NCBI GenBank assembly: GCA_947846985.1
Contig: CANTUZ010000014.1
Location: 6,140,485 to 6,204,484 of the forward strand
Direction: 5' to 3'
Length of the DNA: 64,000 nucleotides
Source: Fratercula arctica
Taxonomy: Eukaryota; Chordata; Aves; Charadriiformes; Alcidae
Positions 44,193 through 55,800 of this stretch are shown here, in pieces. The notes beneath the pieces were generated by a model. That model did not search any database. It was not told where the DNA came from and saw nothing but the letters and a program-made list of their open reading frames with translations. How positions within the stretch are numbered: the first letter of the stretch is position 1; the number at the start of each line of letters is the position of its first letter. Position numbers and translations under genes: made by a program.

Positions 44193-45186
44193 ATGCCACC
44201 ACCGCCAGACAATCAGTGCTGCCCTGCCGCCGGGATGTCACAATGGCTGCCTGAGACGCCCGCGCAGGGGGCTATGAAAGTGGCCGCAGGGTGGTGGGAT
44301 CCCACTCCCTGGAGGAACGTCCGTAGGATGGACGCAGGGATGAGCGCCCACGTGACGATCGTCACCAAGAAGCCACCCGTCAGGGTGCGCAGGACCAAGA
44401 TGGCCTTCTGGGACAGGATGGGTCACACCTTCAGGGTGCCCAATGTCACCCCTGAAGGTAGGCACGTCCCCGGCCAACCTGGTGGTGGCCACCGGGCAAG
44501 AGCCATCTCGGGGGTGTCACCCTTTGGGGACACTTGGCCACCCTGCCACTGCTCAGGGGATGGTGGGAGGGGGTTGAGAACTGGTGGAGATGGAGCGTCA
44601 ACTGTTTTTTTCTCCTTGGCTTTCCAGAGCGAACGGCCACCAGGGACGTGGTGGCCGACCACATTCAACAACAGCTGCTGCTGCACAAGGTGACACCCGC
44701 GTCCCCCTTGTCCTACCAGAGGAGTGTGGGGGGGTTCCCATGGCACGGCCTGCCCTTCTTCCCCTCCCCAAAAAGCAGGAAACTCACCCCAAAATTAAAT
44801 TCCTCCCCCACCTGCCAACAGACAAATGGGGCTCATCCGGTGTTGGAATCCCCTCTGCTAGGGCTGATGCTGGTGGCTGGAGACCCCCGGCATGTCCGCA
44901 GACCGGTTCTGCCTGGGCTCCAGCACTGCTTTTCTCCAAAGGGCGGGGGTAAACTGCCTCGCGGAAAATCCTTGCGGAACGCGCAGGGATGAAGGCGGCA
45001 AAGGCCAAGCCAGGAAGCGAAGCCTTGACCTTCGTAACACCCGTGTCAGTGAGCTCTGAGGCCAGCCTGGGCGAGGAGCCCACCGAGGGGCTGGCACAGC
45101 CACCACTGAGACCAAAAAAGAAAAAAACAGTGAGGTGGAGTCCTGAGGAATCCTGGACAGGGCTGGAATACCCTAAAGACCTCTGA
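44193..45186 (+). CDS. Unidentified candidate gene with a KKTVRW motif
   Basis: Possible exons: 44193-44457 (first in-frame ATG 44193), 44628-44689, 44822-44948, 44987-45186. Phases at the first junction agree well (GAAG|gtaggc ... ttccag|AGCG), giving KMAFWDRMGHTFRVPNVTPE then ERTATRDVVADHIQQQ and LLLHK. The last exon is open to TGA 45184 with PLRPKKKKTVRWSPEESW. KTVRW fits the RVxF-type docking motif for protein phosphatase 1. An AATAAA follows at 45294-45299. The third intron would be only 38 bases, which is doubtful, so the 3' half of the model is weak. The total would be 217 residues. I do not recognise the family; a PP1-binding role is inference from five residues. Confidence 0.4.
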
Positions 45187-45293
45187 GTTTGGACCAACCA
45201 ATGGCCGAGGGGACCAGCTCAACACCACCCCAGCGCTGAACCAGTGCTCCCTGGGCCGGGGAGACCCTCTTTGGAATCATTAGGAAAGTGTTG

Positions 45294-45299
45294 AATAAA
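45294..45299 (+). terminator. Possible polyadenylation signal AATAAA
   Basis: Lies 108 bases after the TGA of the candidate gene at 44193-45186, in the sequence 'gtgttgaataaaaacatagg'. Confidence 0.4.
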
Positions 45300-45654
45300 A
45301 ACATAGGAGAGACGTTGCAGAAGAGCGTCAACTTTTTTAATTGCTCACCACTGGAATGGGGAAGAAGGGTTTTACCGTTGGCCATGGCTCTGAGATCAGC
45401 CCCGCCTGGTCCTGGAAGCGGGGAGCCACCTGAGGGACCTTTTCCATGCCTGCTATGGAAAGGAACCTGATTTTGGGGGCAAGAGTGAACAAGCGGGCTC
45501 TTGGAGCCATGTGGTGAAGATGTGGGTGTCCCCGGAGGAGGAAGGAGAGGATGAGAGGCCTGGAGGGCACCCACCTGCAGGGGCGGTGGAGACCACTTGA
45601 GCTTCCACCCAGGGCCAGAAGGGACCAGGGAAGGAGACAGAGCAAGGCTGAGCG
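45300..45654. other. GC-rich stretch, no gene recognised
   Basis: No repeat or exon recognised. Several long open frames on both strands reflect GC content. Confidence 0.35.
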
Positions 45655-45752
45655 CCTTGTTGAACCTCCTGAGGTCGGCAGGGAGCCACTTCTCCAGCCT
45701 GCCCAGCTCCCTCTGGATGGTGTCCCCTCCCTCCGGCGTGTCACGGCTCCAC
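45655..45752 (-). mobile_element. CR1 LINE short internal fragment
   Basis: Plus-strand text 'aacctcctgaggtcggcagg' and 'tccctctggatggtgtcccc' is the reverse of the CR1 ORF2 region just after FADDTKLGG (TPEG.D.IQ.EL.RLE). Only about 100 bases remain. Confidence 0.65.
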
Positions 45753-46078
45753 TCCTCTCGGTGTCATAAGAAGGTCCTTATTTCAACACCTGACTCTTTT
45801 CCATCATTCTCCTGCCCAGCACCACCGTTAGAAGACTGGCTTCATCTTCCTGAAAACCTCCCCATAGGGACTAGCAGGTCACTAGGAGGTTCCCAAGGCC
45901 ACCTTTTCTGCAGGTTGAACAAGGCCCTTTCACTCCATTTCTCCTCCCAGGCAAGTGCCCCAGCCCCTGAGCATCCAAAGGACTCTCCACGGAACTCGCT
46001 CCCAGTTATACACATCTTCCTTGCTCTGGTGACTTCTCTCTGAGCAGTAGCCCAGCAGCCACCCAGCTGCTCCCGCCC

Positions 46079-46247
46079 TCCTTCCCTTCCCTTCCCTTCC
46101 CTTCCCTTCCCTTCCCTTCCCTTCCCTTCCCTTCCCTTCCCTTCCCTTCCCTTCCCTTCCCTTCCCTTCCCTTCCCTTCCCTTCCCTTCCCTTCCCTTCC
46201 CTTCCCTTCCCTTCCCTTCCCTTCCCTTCCCTTCCCTTCCCTTCCCT
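46079..46247. repeat. (CCCTT)n microsatellite, about 34 perfect units
   Basis: A pure CCCTT / AAGGG pentamer runs for about 168 bases with no interruption until the last unit. It stands at the 3' side of the older CR1 fragment that starts at 46255 on the minus strand. The purine strand (AAGGG)n can form G-quadruplex or triplex DNA. It produces the false Arg-Glu-Gly-Lys repeat frames on the minus strand. Length is probably polymorphic and hard to assemble. Confidence 0.97.
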
Positions 46248-46254
46248 CCCCAGT

Positions 46255-46918
46255 GGAGGCCCAAAAATTAACACAGGAGCGTCCAGGTGGTCTAACGAGT
46301 GGTGAGCAGGGGGAGACAATTGTGTGCCTCACTCTTTTGGCAAGGCTCCTCTTTCTGTGCTCCAGGACACTGCTGGCTGACTTTGCTACCACTTTGCATG
46401 GTGGGACCATGGTTTGCCTTCTGTCCCCCAGCACCACCAGGGCCTTCTCTGCAGAGCTACTCCCCAGCCAGGAAGTCCACAGGCCCTGCAACTGCAGGCT
46501 GCCAGGCTGTGCCAGGCGCAGCATCTGGCCTTTGTCCTTCTTGTACCTCATGAAGTTCCCGAGAGCACACTCACCCCACCTGTCAGGTTTCCCCTGAACG
46601 GCATCCCTCAGACGCAGGAATGCTCCTCCCAATTTAGTGCCATCGACAAACGCGGTGAGAGTTGCCTCCTCCGGGCCATGGCTGCCGGTGTTAAACTGCA
46701 CAGAGCCCGGCAGAGTCCCCTGTGCAGCCCCACAATGCCCCAGGATGTCCCAGTGGCCCCAAGGTAGGGTATGAGCCCTTCACCACTGCTCTCTCAGCCT
46801 GATCCTGCAGCTGGTGTTTTACCCATCTGGTTCTCTACCCATCCAGACTGTAGTATCCTAACTTGGGTAAAAGAATATGGAGGCAGATCACGCAAAGGGT
46901 TTTGCTGAAGCTGAACCA
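46255..46918 (-). mobile_element. Older CR1-type LINE fragment, minus strand
   Basis: The minus strand reads LTAFVDGTKLGG (FADDTKLGG variant), NFMRYKKDKGQ, RRQTMVPPCKVVAKSASSVL and RSLAKRVRH. It is the same subfamily as 29625-30430. At 46918 it meets the 3' end of a young CR1 on the same strand. Confidence 0.8.
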
Positions 46919-46921
46919 CAG

Positions 46922-48760
46922 TATCACAGAATGGTAGGGGTTGGAAGGGGCCGCTAGAGATCATCTCTAGTCCAACCTCCCTGCCAAAGTAGGTTCACCT
47001 ACGGGAGGCTGCACAGGATCGTGTCCAGGCGGGTTTGGAAGATCTCCAGAGAAGGAGACTCCACCACCTCTCTGGGCAGCCTGTTCCAGTGCTGTCGCCA
47101 TCAAGGTAAAGAAGTTTTTCCTCAAGCTCAGATGGAACTTCCCATGTTCCAGTTTGTTCCCATTGCCCCTTGTCCTGTCACTGGGCACCACTGACACGTC
47201 TGGCCCCATCCTCCTGACACCCACCCTTGAAGTATTTATAAGCATCTTCTTACCAGGCTGAAAAGAGCCAAGTCCCTCAGCCTTTCTGCATAAGAGAGAT
47301 GTTCCAGTGCCCCGGTCATCTTTGCAGCCCTTTGCTGTCCCCTCTCCAGCAGTTCGTTCTTGAAGCGGGGAGCCCACAACTGGACACAGCACTCCAGATG
47401 CGGCCTCCCCAGGGCAGAGCAGAGGGGGAGGATGACCTCCCTCCACCTGCTGGCCACACTCTTCTTCATGCACCCCAGGATGCCATCGGCCTTCTTGGCC
47501 ACGAGGGCACACTGCTGGCTCATGGTCATCCTGTTGCCCACCAGGACTCCCAGGTCTCTTTCCACACAGCTGCTCTCCAGCAGGTCATCCCCAACCTGCC
47601 CTGGTGCAGGGGGTTATTCCTCCCCAGCTGTGGCACCCTACACTTGCCCTTGTTGAATTTCAGAAGGTTCCTCTGTGCCCAACTCTCCAGCCTGTCCAGG
47701 GCTTGCTGTATGGCGGCACAGCCTTCTGGCGTGTCAGCCACCCCTCCCAGCTTTGTGTCGTCAGCAAACCTGCTGAGGGTGCACTCTATCCCTTCATCCA
47801 GGTCGCTGATGAAGATATTGAACGGGACTGGGCCCAGTACTGTCCCCTGGGGAACACCACTCCTCACTGACCTCCAACTAGACTCCGTGCCCCTAAGCAC
47901 GACCCTCTGAGCTCTGTCTTTCAACCAGTTTTTGATCCACCCCACTCTCCATTCATCTCACTCACACTTCCCTATGAGGATGCTGTGGGAGACGGTGTCA
48001 AAAGCCTCGCTGAAGTCAAGGTAGACACCATCCACTGCCCTCCCCTCATCTAGCCATCCAGTCATGCCATCACAGAAGGCTATGGGGTTAGTCAGACATG
48101 ATTTCCCCTTGGTGAATCCCTGTTGACTACTTCCCATAGCTTTCTTTTCCTCCACATGCTTTGAGATGACGCCCAGAACGAGCTGTTCCATCATCTTTCC
48201 AGGGATGGAGGTGAGGCTGACCGGCCTGTAGTTCCCCGGGTCCTCCTTCCTGCCCTTTTTGAAGACTGGAGGGACGTTGGCTTTCCTCCAGTCCTCAGGC
48301 ACCTCGCCTCTTCTCCGGGACCTTTCAAAGATGATGGAGAGCAGCCCATCAGCAGCTTCCGCCAGCTCCCTCAGCACTCTCGGGTGCATCCCATCAGGTC
48401 CCACGGACTTGTGGATATCCAGCTTGCTTAATTGATCTCTGACTTAATTCTCCTCAACCAAGGGGAAGTCCTCCTTCGTCTAGACTTTCCCTGTTACTTC
48501 CAAAGTCTGGGACTCCTGGGGGCTGGCCTGAGCTGTAAAGACCCCAGCAAAGGAGGCTTTCAGTAACTCCGCCTTCTCTGCATCCTCTGTCCCCGTGGCT
48601 CCTCTCTCATTCAACAGCAGGACCACATTTTATCGAGTTCCCCTTTTGCCTCCAATACACTTGAGGAAACTTCTCCTCTTGGCCTTGACCTCCCTTGCCA
48701 GGTTTAGTTCCAAGGAGGCCTCGGCTTTCCTCATCCGTCCCAGCTGTTCATGGCGGCTAT
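46922..48760 (-). mobile_element. CR1 LINE, longest copy (about 1.84 kb), 5'-truncated
   Basis: The left end is the reverse 3' signature 'tatcacagaatggtaggggt'. The minus strand carries RT blocks in order: [114 protein letters not shown], and the C-terminal [20 protein letters not shown]. Stops are few, so it is one of the younger copies. The endonuclease domain is missing, so it cannot move by itself. Confidence 0.95.
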
Positions 48761-49417
48761 ATGTTTGGGGCCATATACTACCTCCTGCAAGATGAAAACA
48801 AGGCCACTTGGCACATGGAAAATGTGCACCTCCTGCCAATACCTCCCCACATGGCATCTGTTCCAAAGATGTAACGTCCTACCAATCTTTTCAAAACTAA
48901 CCCCATTGATGTGTTATTTTTCATACGCGTTAGCTACCAGCAAGCTTTTCCTGGTAGCTTTTTTCTGTCACTAATCTTTGCTAATGTTCAGCTAGCACTG
49001 GAAATCTCACCACTACAGAAAACGTCTTATTGTCCTCAAAAAGTGACATAACAGGGCTGTAATGTTTCTGCAAATCATTCCGCTGATATTTTATAACTGA
49101 GACCAGCTGCTTCTGCCAGGCAACTACGAAACCCTTCAACCAGGCAAATTTTCACAGTCTAGAAAACTCCACCGGCACTAATTAACGGTGGCTGAAAATA
49201 GGATGCCCCAGTAAACCTTTCATGTTCCATGGCCACAACTAACAACTCTGTACAAAATATTCACTTTTACAAAGCTCGGATGTAAAAATGAAATAACCAA
49301 GCAGCAAACTCTGAAGTGCAGCACAGGCTCTTTGGTGTCATTATTTGCAACGCCTGAATTTGTTTACATTTTAAGAAAAATTAGTAGAGATCACTTTGGA
49401 ATTCAGTCTGTTTTAAA
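48761..49417 (-). other. 3' UTR and flank of the RBBP6-like gene
   Basis: The terminal coding exon ends at 49418 on the minus strand, so this stretch is expected 3' UTR and then intergenic DNA. No perfect AATAAA was spotted on the minus strand close to the stop; AATAAG occurs near 49030 (plus-strand 'cttatt'). No other feature seen. Confidence 0.4.
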
Positions 49418-49859
49418 TTATCTGTCATTCTGTGCAGTGACAGATTTCACTTTTTGGTCCTCTTTCTCTTTCTCTTTGCTCTTCTTCATTTTCTTCTTCT
49501 TGTGCTTGTGTTTTTGGCTCTTTCCCAATTCCATGTTGTTTCCAATGTGTTTCTTATGCTTCTTGTGCCGCTGCTTCTCTCTTTTCTTTTTCTTTTTCTT
49601 GCTGCCTTGGTTCTCTCCTGAGCTGGCACTGCCCCTGTAGCTTCGAGTCTGACTCTCAGAAGGGCTTTGACCCGGGCTGCGGCTAACACGGGGACTGCTT
49701 AGACTTTGACTTCCCCTTGCTTCAGACTTCAGCTTCATGACGTCTTCAGCTGGGGCTGTTGTATCATGACTATGCTCCTCCATTGCCTCAACGACGCTTC
49801 CTTTTGTATCTGGCTCTGCTTCAGTCTTTCTAACGACACTTCCTCCAGTAGAACTACTG
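49418..49859 (-). CDS. RBBP6-like: RBBP6-like terminal exon (Lys-rich nuclear tail)
   Basis: Codes SSSTGGSVVRKTEAEPDTKG, then MEEHSHDTTAPAEDV (human TMEEYNNDNTAPAEDV), then directly SPRVSRSPGQSPSESQTRS and the Lys/His-rich end (KHKKHIGNN...KSQKHKHKKKK...KVKSVT). In human RBBP6 several hundred residues separate the TAPAEDV and SQTRS parts. Here they are adjacent in one exon, so there is a second internal loss besides the one between exons. The tail carries multiple basic nuclear-localisation-type runs. Confidence 0.88.
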
Positions 49860-52800
49860 CTAAGAGGAGAAAAGCGTACATCAATAATGGCTGGGATACA
49901 TGATCTTTTGTAACATTTTATAAAAGAGCTTTTCTTTCAATTCTCTATCTTCAGCATTTCTTCAAATATGTGGAATTAGGGGAAGAGGCAAGAGAAAGAA
50001 TGGGCCCACTCTCTAACATTAGGAGCAATCAATTAGTTTAGTGTCTTCCTACTCTACATTTAATTAACACAGGATTATCGGATTGGGGTCTGTCTGATCT
50101 GCTAATTCCTTAAACATCCTGCTTCTACCAATGGTAGATGAATTAGATACACGTTCCCGTTTCAACGTGGAAGCAAGCAATTACGGAGAGGTATACACAA
50201 CCCAAATTTTATCCTCATGTCCCATGTTCTTCTTTAGAAAAATGTACGTACAGAACACCTGCTGCCTTGTTGGTGTAAAAACGTACCGGAAGGGGAAGTC
50301 TATTTCCGCTCACTTCTACCACATGATCTACCATAGCTGTTGACTGACGTAAGGTGATGTATACTGGCCTCTCCTGGTATGTGAGCATGCACACTTTTCA
50401 CTACCCAGCAACCACGTGCAGTGCAAATCACTTCTCTTGCAGCAAGATGCAGAAGGTGGAAGTCTTTATGGCTACAGTGCAGCGTCGGCCATCAAGAAGA
50501 CACGATTCAGCCTGAAGCCAGGAAAGCTTAATTTTAAAATGCCAGCTTCGTCGATTTAACCTCACTGCTTATTTGGCAAGGATGCAAAATGCTTGTACTG
50601 CAATCTTACACACAGGACTACTCAATCAACACCTCGAGACGGATCTCCGAGCAAAATTTGGCACACGCGTCTAGCTCTAACCAAGGGTACTGCTGACCAC
50701 ATTTCAAGAAAAGTCATACCTAAAAGCTTCTGAACTCAGCCTCTAGTCACACGACTCAATGCCATTCCTCTAGGAAAGATACTGACAGCACTGCTACCGA
50801 AGAGCTATTCAGACACCTGCCCAAGTGATCTTTCGGGACAGACAACATCAGCTACCCTGAGGTTTGGGCTGGTGGGGGGTACAAGGAAGGCGGAGGCACT
50901 GGCACGAAGACTGCTGTTGATGCTGGTAGTGCTGGGGCTTGAGTCCTCCGGGTGCGTTCACCACACAGGCGTCCTCGATTTGAACTTCTAAAGAAACCCA
51001 AATACACGTGTCACCGTTCGTTACACTCTGCTCTCATTTCAGAGAGGAAAGCGAATGAAGCCGGAGCGTGGCGGCGAGCGCTTCGTGTTCTCAGCCTAAG
51101 CATTTTTCTCCCTGCTTCCATTTGAGACTACGCTCAGTTCTTGATCCTCATACTTGCCTCCCACACCCTCACCCCCAGCACTTCCCTCCGTCTTCTCTCC
51201 TTATACGCAGCTTTGTGACTGTGGATGGAGGCTGCCCGTGCTTAAGAGAGACTCCCACGTGCCAAGTGCCCACCGCTCCTCTACCAATCCTTGATACACC
51301 TCATACTTCACACTTCTGACCTGCAAAGTACTGCACAAATAATAACTAAGCTTCTCCCAAACTTCTGTGGACTTCTTCCACATACGCTTCCTGTGTTGTG
51401 GACTCATGATGATGTATTTGGCCTCTTCTCACCCCCGAGTTGTTATTTTCTTGCTTACTGAGTTTGAGATTTTAGATAATCTCTGGCATGGATCCTGGCT
51501 TTGCTTTTCATTTTTCTTCAAGGTTTTATAGACACAATGCACCCTTACAATCTGTCTAGAACAAATATATACCAAAGGAAGGACTAACTTGACGCTGCAG
51601 TAATAGATCAGACAGACTCCTCTCTCTCCCTCCAACTGAGAGAAAGCAGCTTGGCTGTTTGAGATGACTAAATGGAAGGAATTCAAAGTTGTCATCATAT
51701 AAGAGCGTTGACTTTTCCAATAATTTGCTCAATCAGTATCAACTAGGTTGTTAAAAAAAGAATGCTGGAGGCTGAATTCTACTGGGAAACCAATTTCTTC
51801 AGCCCGATTAAGCCAGTAATCAAGAGGGCAGCTTTCCACCGGATCCTTTAATTATATTTCATTTTTAGATGTACTTACGGTTTCCTCCAAAAGTGTTAAT
51901 GTTTCAGAGCCCTCTTTTCAATCATGTAATGGAGTTTTACTTTGAATCATCTTAGTGCCATCACATATGCCCTTTGCCAAAGACAATTAAAATCAAGCCA
52001 TTTAAAAACTAATTAGAATCATAGAATGTGTTGGGTTGGAAGGGACCTCTAAAGGCCATCTAGTCCAACCCCCTTCAATGAGCAGGGACATCTTCAACTA
52101 CATCAGGTTGCTCAGAGCCTCATCCAGCCTGGCCTTGAATGTCTCCAGGGATGGGGCCTCCACCCCCTCTCTGGGCAACCTGTTCCAGTGTCTCACCACC
52201 CTCAGGGTAAAGAACTTCTTCCTAATGTCTGATCTAAACCTGCCCTGCTCTAGTTTAAACCATTGCCCCTCGTGCTATCGCTACATGCCCTTGCAAACAG
52301 CCCCTCCCCAGCTTCCCTGTAGGCCCCCTTCAGGGACTGGAAGGCCACAATAAGGTCTCCCAATTGCCACTTGTATTCTCCACAGCTATCTGGGCATACT
52401 TACCTCATTATAAATCAGCTGTTTTATAAGTTACGTGCCACGGCCCCATTTAACAGGTTACAAGCAGTAATACACTGAATTTCTGTAGAATACTTACAGG
52501 TCCCAGCCTGGTCTGCCACCCGCTGAGCGAGGTGTACAGGCTCTCGTTGGATGACCTTTTGGAGTGGGGAGAGGAAAAAACAAAAAAATCCCGTTCAGTT
52601 TCTCTGGTGATAATTTCTGAAAAGAGATTGTGGAGTTATAGTTACTTACCAGCTACGGGCATTGATTGTCCTTGGGGGCCCAGAAGACTTGGTAATGCTG
52701 GTTGTCTTAGTTCAGGAAACTGATAGCCCTTGTGAATAAACGCAAACGGTTGGAAAATAAGCTCTACTAAACTACAGGAGTCACTGCATATGTTGAAATA

Positions 52801-55800
52801 ACATTTACCTGTTCTTCCAACAAACTGCTGATTGACAGAGAGGAAGATTTAGAAAGCTCAGCAGCAGTCACCAGAGCACCAGCAGGTATAACAGTATCAG
52901 CATCGCTACAAAACACATGAGTTTTTATTATTCAAGCAGTGTTTTGAAGTGCTACTGGAAATATAAAGTCCAAGGTGAGAAAAGGCCGACTACCGGAAGT
53001 GGAAATAAAGACAGACCTCTCTCGGGGTAAACCTGGACTGAACGACTGATAAGGGAACCAAACAACAAATACTTCTGAGAACCTTCTTGCAGGAGCTGTA
53101 CTTCCAACTTATCAAAGTGTCCTCATTCAAAGCAAAAAAAATTATCTGGAACTGTCACTACTGTCACGGATGTCACTAATGAATGTCACTCGCTGGCAGA
53201 GTAGCTCAAGAAGAAGAATCTAACTTCAGCATTTCATCTTCATGTTGCTCTATGGCTTTACTTACCGAAAAGGTCTACCTGGCTTTTCAGCACGGGGAGA
53301 TAGGGACGCTGCTGGACGGAGATCAGAGACAATGACAGCAGAGGGACTTACTGGCAACCCAGCTGCCACAGGTGACGGGCCAGGGGCCAAAGATGCCCAA
53401 GCAGCAGCAGAAGGAGAAGCCAGGGAAGCTAAGGGAATCATCAGTGGCTCCTGCTGTCTGGAAATGCTTGGCCGGAGCAGAGGCTGCAGGTTGTGTGTTA
53501 TCGCGTGTCTCGTGAGTGGTGGTGAAGGTGGTGGCGGTGGTGGCTGCCGCTGCTGTTGCCGCTGAATCCACTTTCTGTAGCCAGTTCCATTTCTGAAGTT
53601 GTTCACAGCCTAGAGGCAGGAAAACATTTACAAAAACGTACTAGGAAACATCAGTAGATAGGCAAACAAAAACCTCCACAGAGTAAAATGACTTGTGTAT
53701 TCCTGGAAATGCTACCAACCCTGAAATAAATCAACGTGCGGATATACAAACGCATCACGTTAAACAGTGTTATTAATGATTGGCAACTCAGAGTATCTGT
53801 ACCTAAAGTACTTCTGCGCTAACAGCCAATCTGAAAGTGAGGCAATCATGTTAAACAAATGTGTGACCCGAATTTGCCAGATTGTCTCCAAAGTTGTCAG
53901 CTTCTCTAACAACAGATAATGCATTTGAAAAGTAAATTCACCCTTATTCAATTTAGCCTTTCTTAAGGAGACGTAAATTACTATTTTCTTCCCTTTCAGC
54001 TTTTTGCAAGTAGACTTTTCATGCAAACACTTTCCATAAAAGTCATCATGTTACCTGGCGCAGACACTTGTTGGCAACTAAGGCATCAGGAGAAACGTCC
54101 GTCCGATGACATGTTGGGCACGTATGTTCCTCAGATTCCAGTAATGCTGTTCTAATACCTGTGAACCATTAGAATCATCAAAACAGTTTTTAGCCAGACT
54201 AAGGAAATGTTGAGGGTTCTAATCACTTATAAAAAGACGTATATGCTTAATGGGTGAATCTGCTCTTGACCTGAGAGCATCAAGCTATCAATGCTCAAGA
54301 GTGTAAAAAATTCCCAGTCTGCAGCAAATAGCTACGCAGTTTTGATACTTCGCTATTGTAACTTTGGAAGATGTAGGGTAGGCTGTGTCCTGATGGTTCA
54401 ACTCCTCTTTTCTTCCAGACTCTATGGTGACAAGTCACCAACCTCAGGGTTCTTGAATAAAACACATCTCAAAAAACCAAGAGTAGGGTTGAGTTCTGAA
54501 GGCTTTAACCAACTCTCCTGTGGGGAAGAATGTGGATTAAATGCCGAACTATCCGTTTGTTGCAGAGCACAGTAAGTCACCAGAGTTGGCTATATAATTT
54601 TGTATGAGAGCAAGAAACTAAATGCATTCACTGTCTAATCCTGTGATCACCTGCACAATTATGCACTCTTCTCATAATCATCCCTCCGCGTGTAAAGAGG
54701 ATTTAACTAAATGCGTAAAAAGTAAAAGAAGCTTTCTGCCTTCTTTTTCTTTCCTTTACATGAGAAGAGTCCTTTCCTACTCAGGGGATACTTAAGTATT
54801 AAATAGAAGCGGTAACACAATAATTTAGCTCTCTCCTAGTTCTGCTTTCAGAAGATCAGGTTTTGAATTAACAAACAGGGCAGTAACGCTTACATTCGTC
54901 ACAATAACTGTTTCCACAGCAGGGAATAATAGCTGCATCGGTCATTATCTCTCTACAAATGGGACATAGCAACTCATCTGGAATGGGATCATCTGAGGGG
55001 GAGCAGGACGGCTCCTCTGGTAAAAAGGGAGGCTTTTCCTTCTTTCCTCTAGCATAAGCTTCCCTGGAGGGTGGGGTGGGAAGGAAAAAGAAAAAAGTTA
55101 AAGATGGGTATATATGAAACCTTTTCCAAGCTTTTAATTTTATCAAAGGAAGCTAACAGATGGAATTATTCTCACTCCGCATTAGCCTTCTAAAACGTAG
55201 GCATTTAGTTCAAACTGCTTTTCCATAGACACAACGCCAGAGAAGGGAGGGGGGAACAATTTTCCTTCTGCACAACTCTCCCATTCATTGGATCAACTGA
55301 GAAATGAGCTCAGACTAGAAAAATCATTTTTTGACGGCTAGAAATCGGGGAAAATGAATCCCAGCTCTCCTTTGCCAGAGGGTGAATACAAATGGCAGGC
55401 TCAGAATAGAGTTGGTCTTTGAGTAATCGCATTTTATAAATGAAAGAAGTCTATGTTACAGCTTCTACCAAAGGAGACCCGTGACAGAAAAACAGAAGTG
55501 CTACCGATTCCCTTTTAAAAGAACCACTCTGGCCAGCACACAGTAGCATTTTGTTAGTTTAGAGCAACAGGAACACTTCAGCCTGTGTCACACATGAGAT
55601 TTGATAAAAGTCAGCGGGGAAGGAAATCTCAGCCCAACAGTCCAATCTGAAAAATTTTGCAAGAAGCTTTTGAAGCATAAACCAGCAGCAAAACAAGCTT
55701 TCCAAGAGAACGACTCCAACTGGAAACGCTACGGAAATCTATGTTTTGCAGAAATAGATTCTTAGCCTACCCCAAGTTTAACCAACTTCCAGGGGCGTGA

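Noticed and set aside
45842..46701. Minus-strand frames with Arg-Glu-Gly-Lys repeats
   Set aside because: Translation of the (CCCTT)n array joined to CR1 sequence.
46922..48760. Host gene with reverse transcriptase domain
   Set aside because: Order of motifs, 3' octamer-type end and near-identical dispersed copies show it is a CR1 LINE, 5'-truncated and without endonuclease.
53242..53565. 107-codon plus-strand frame
   Set aside because: Shadow of the RBBP6-like proline-rich exon on the opposite strand, which has homology and matching splice phases.
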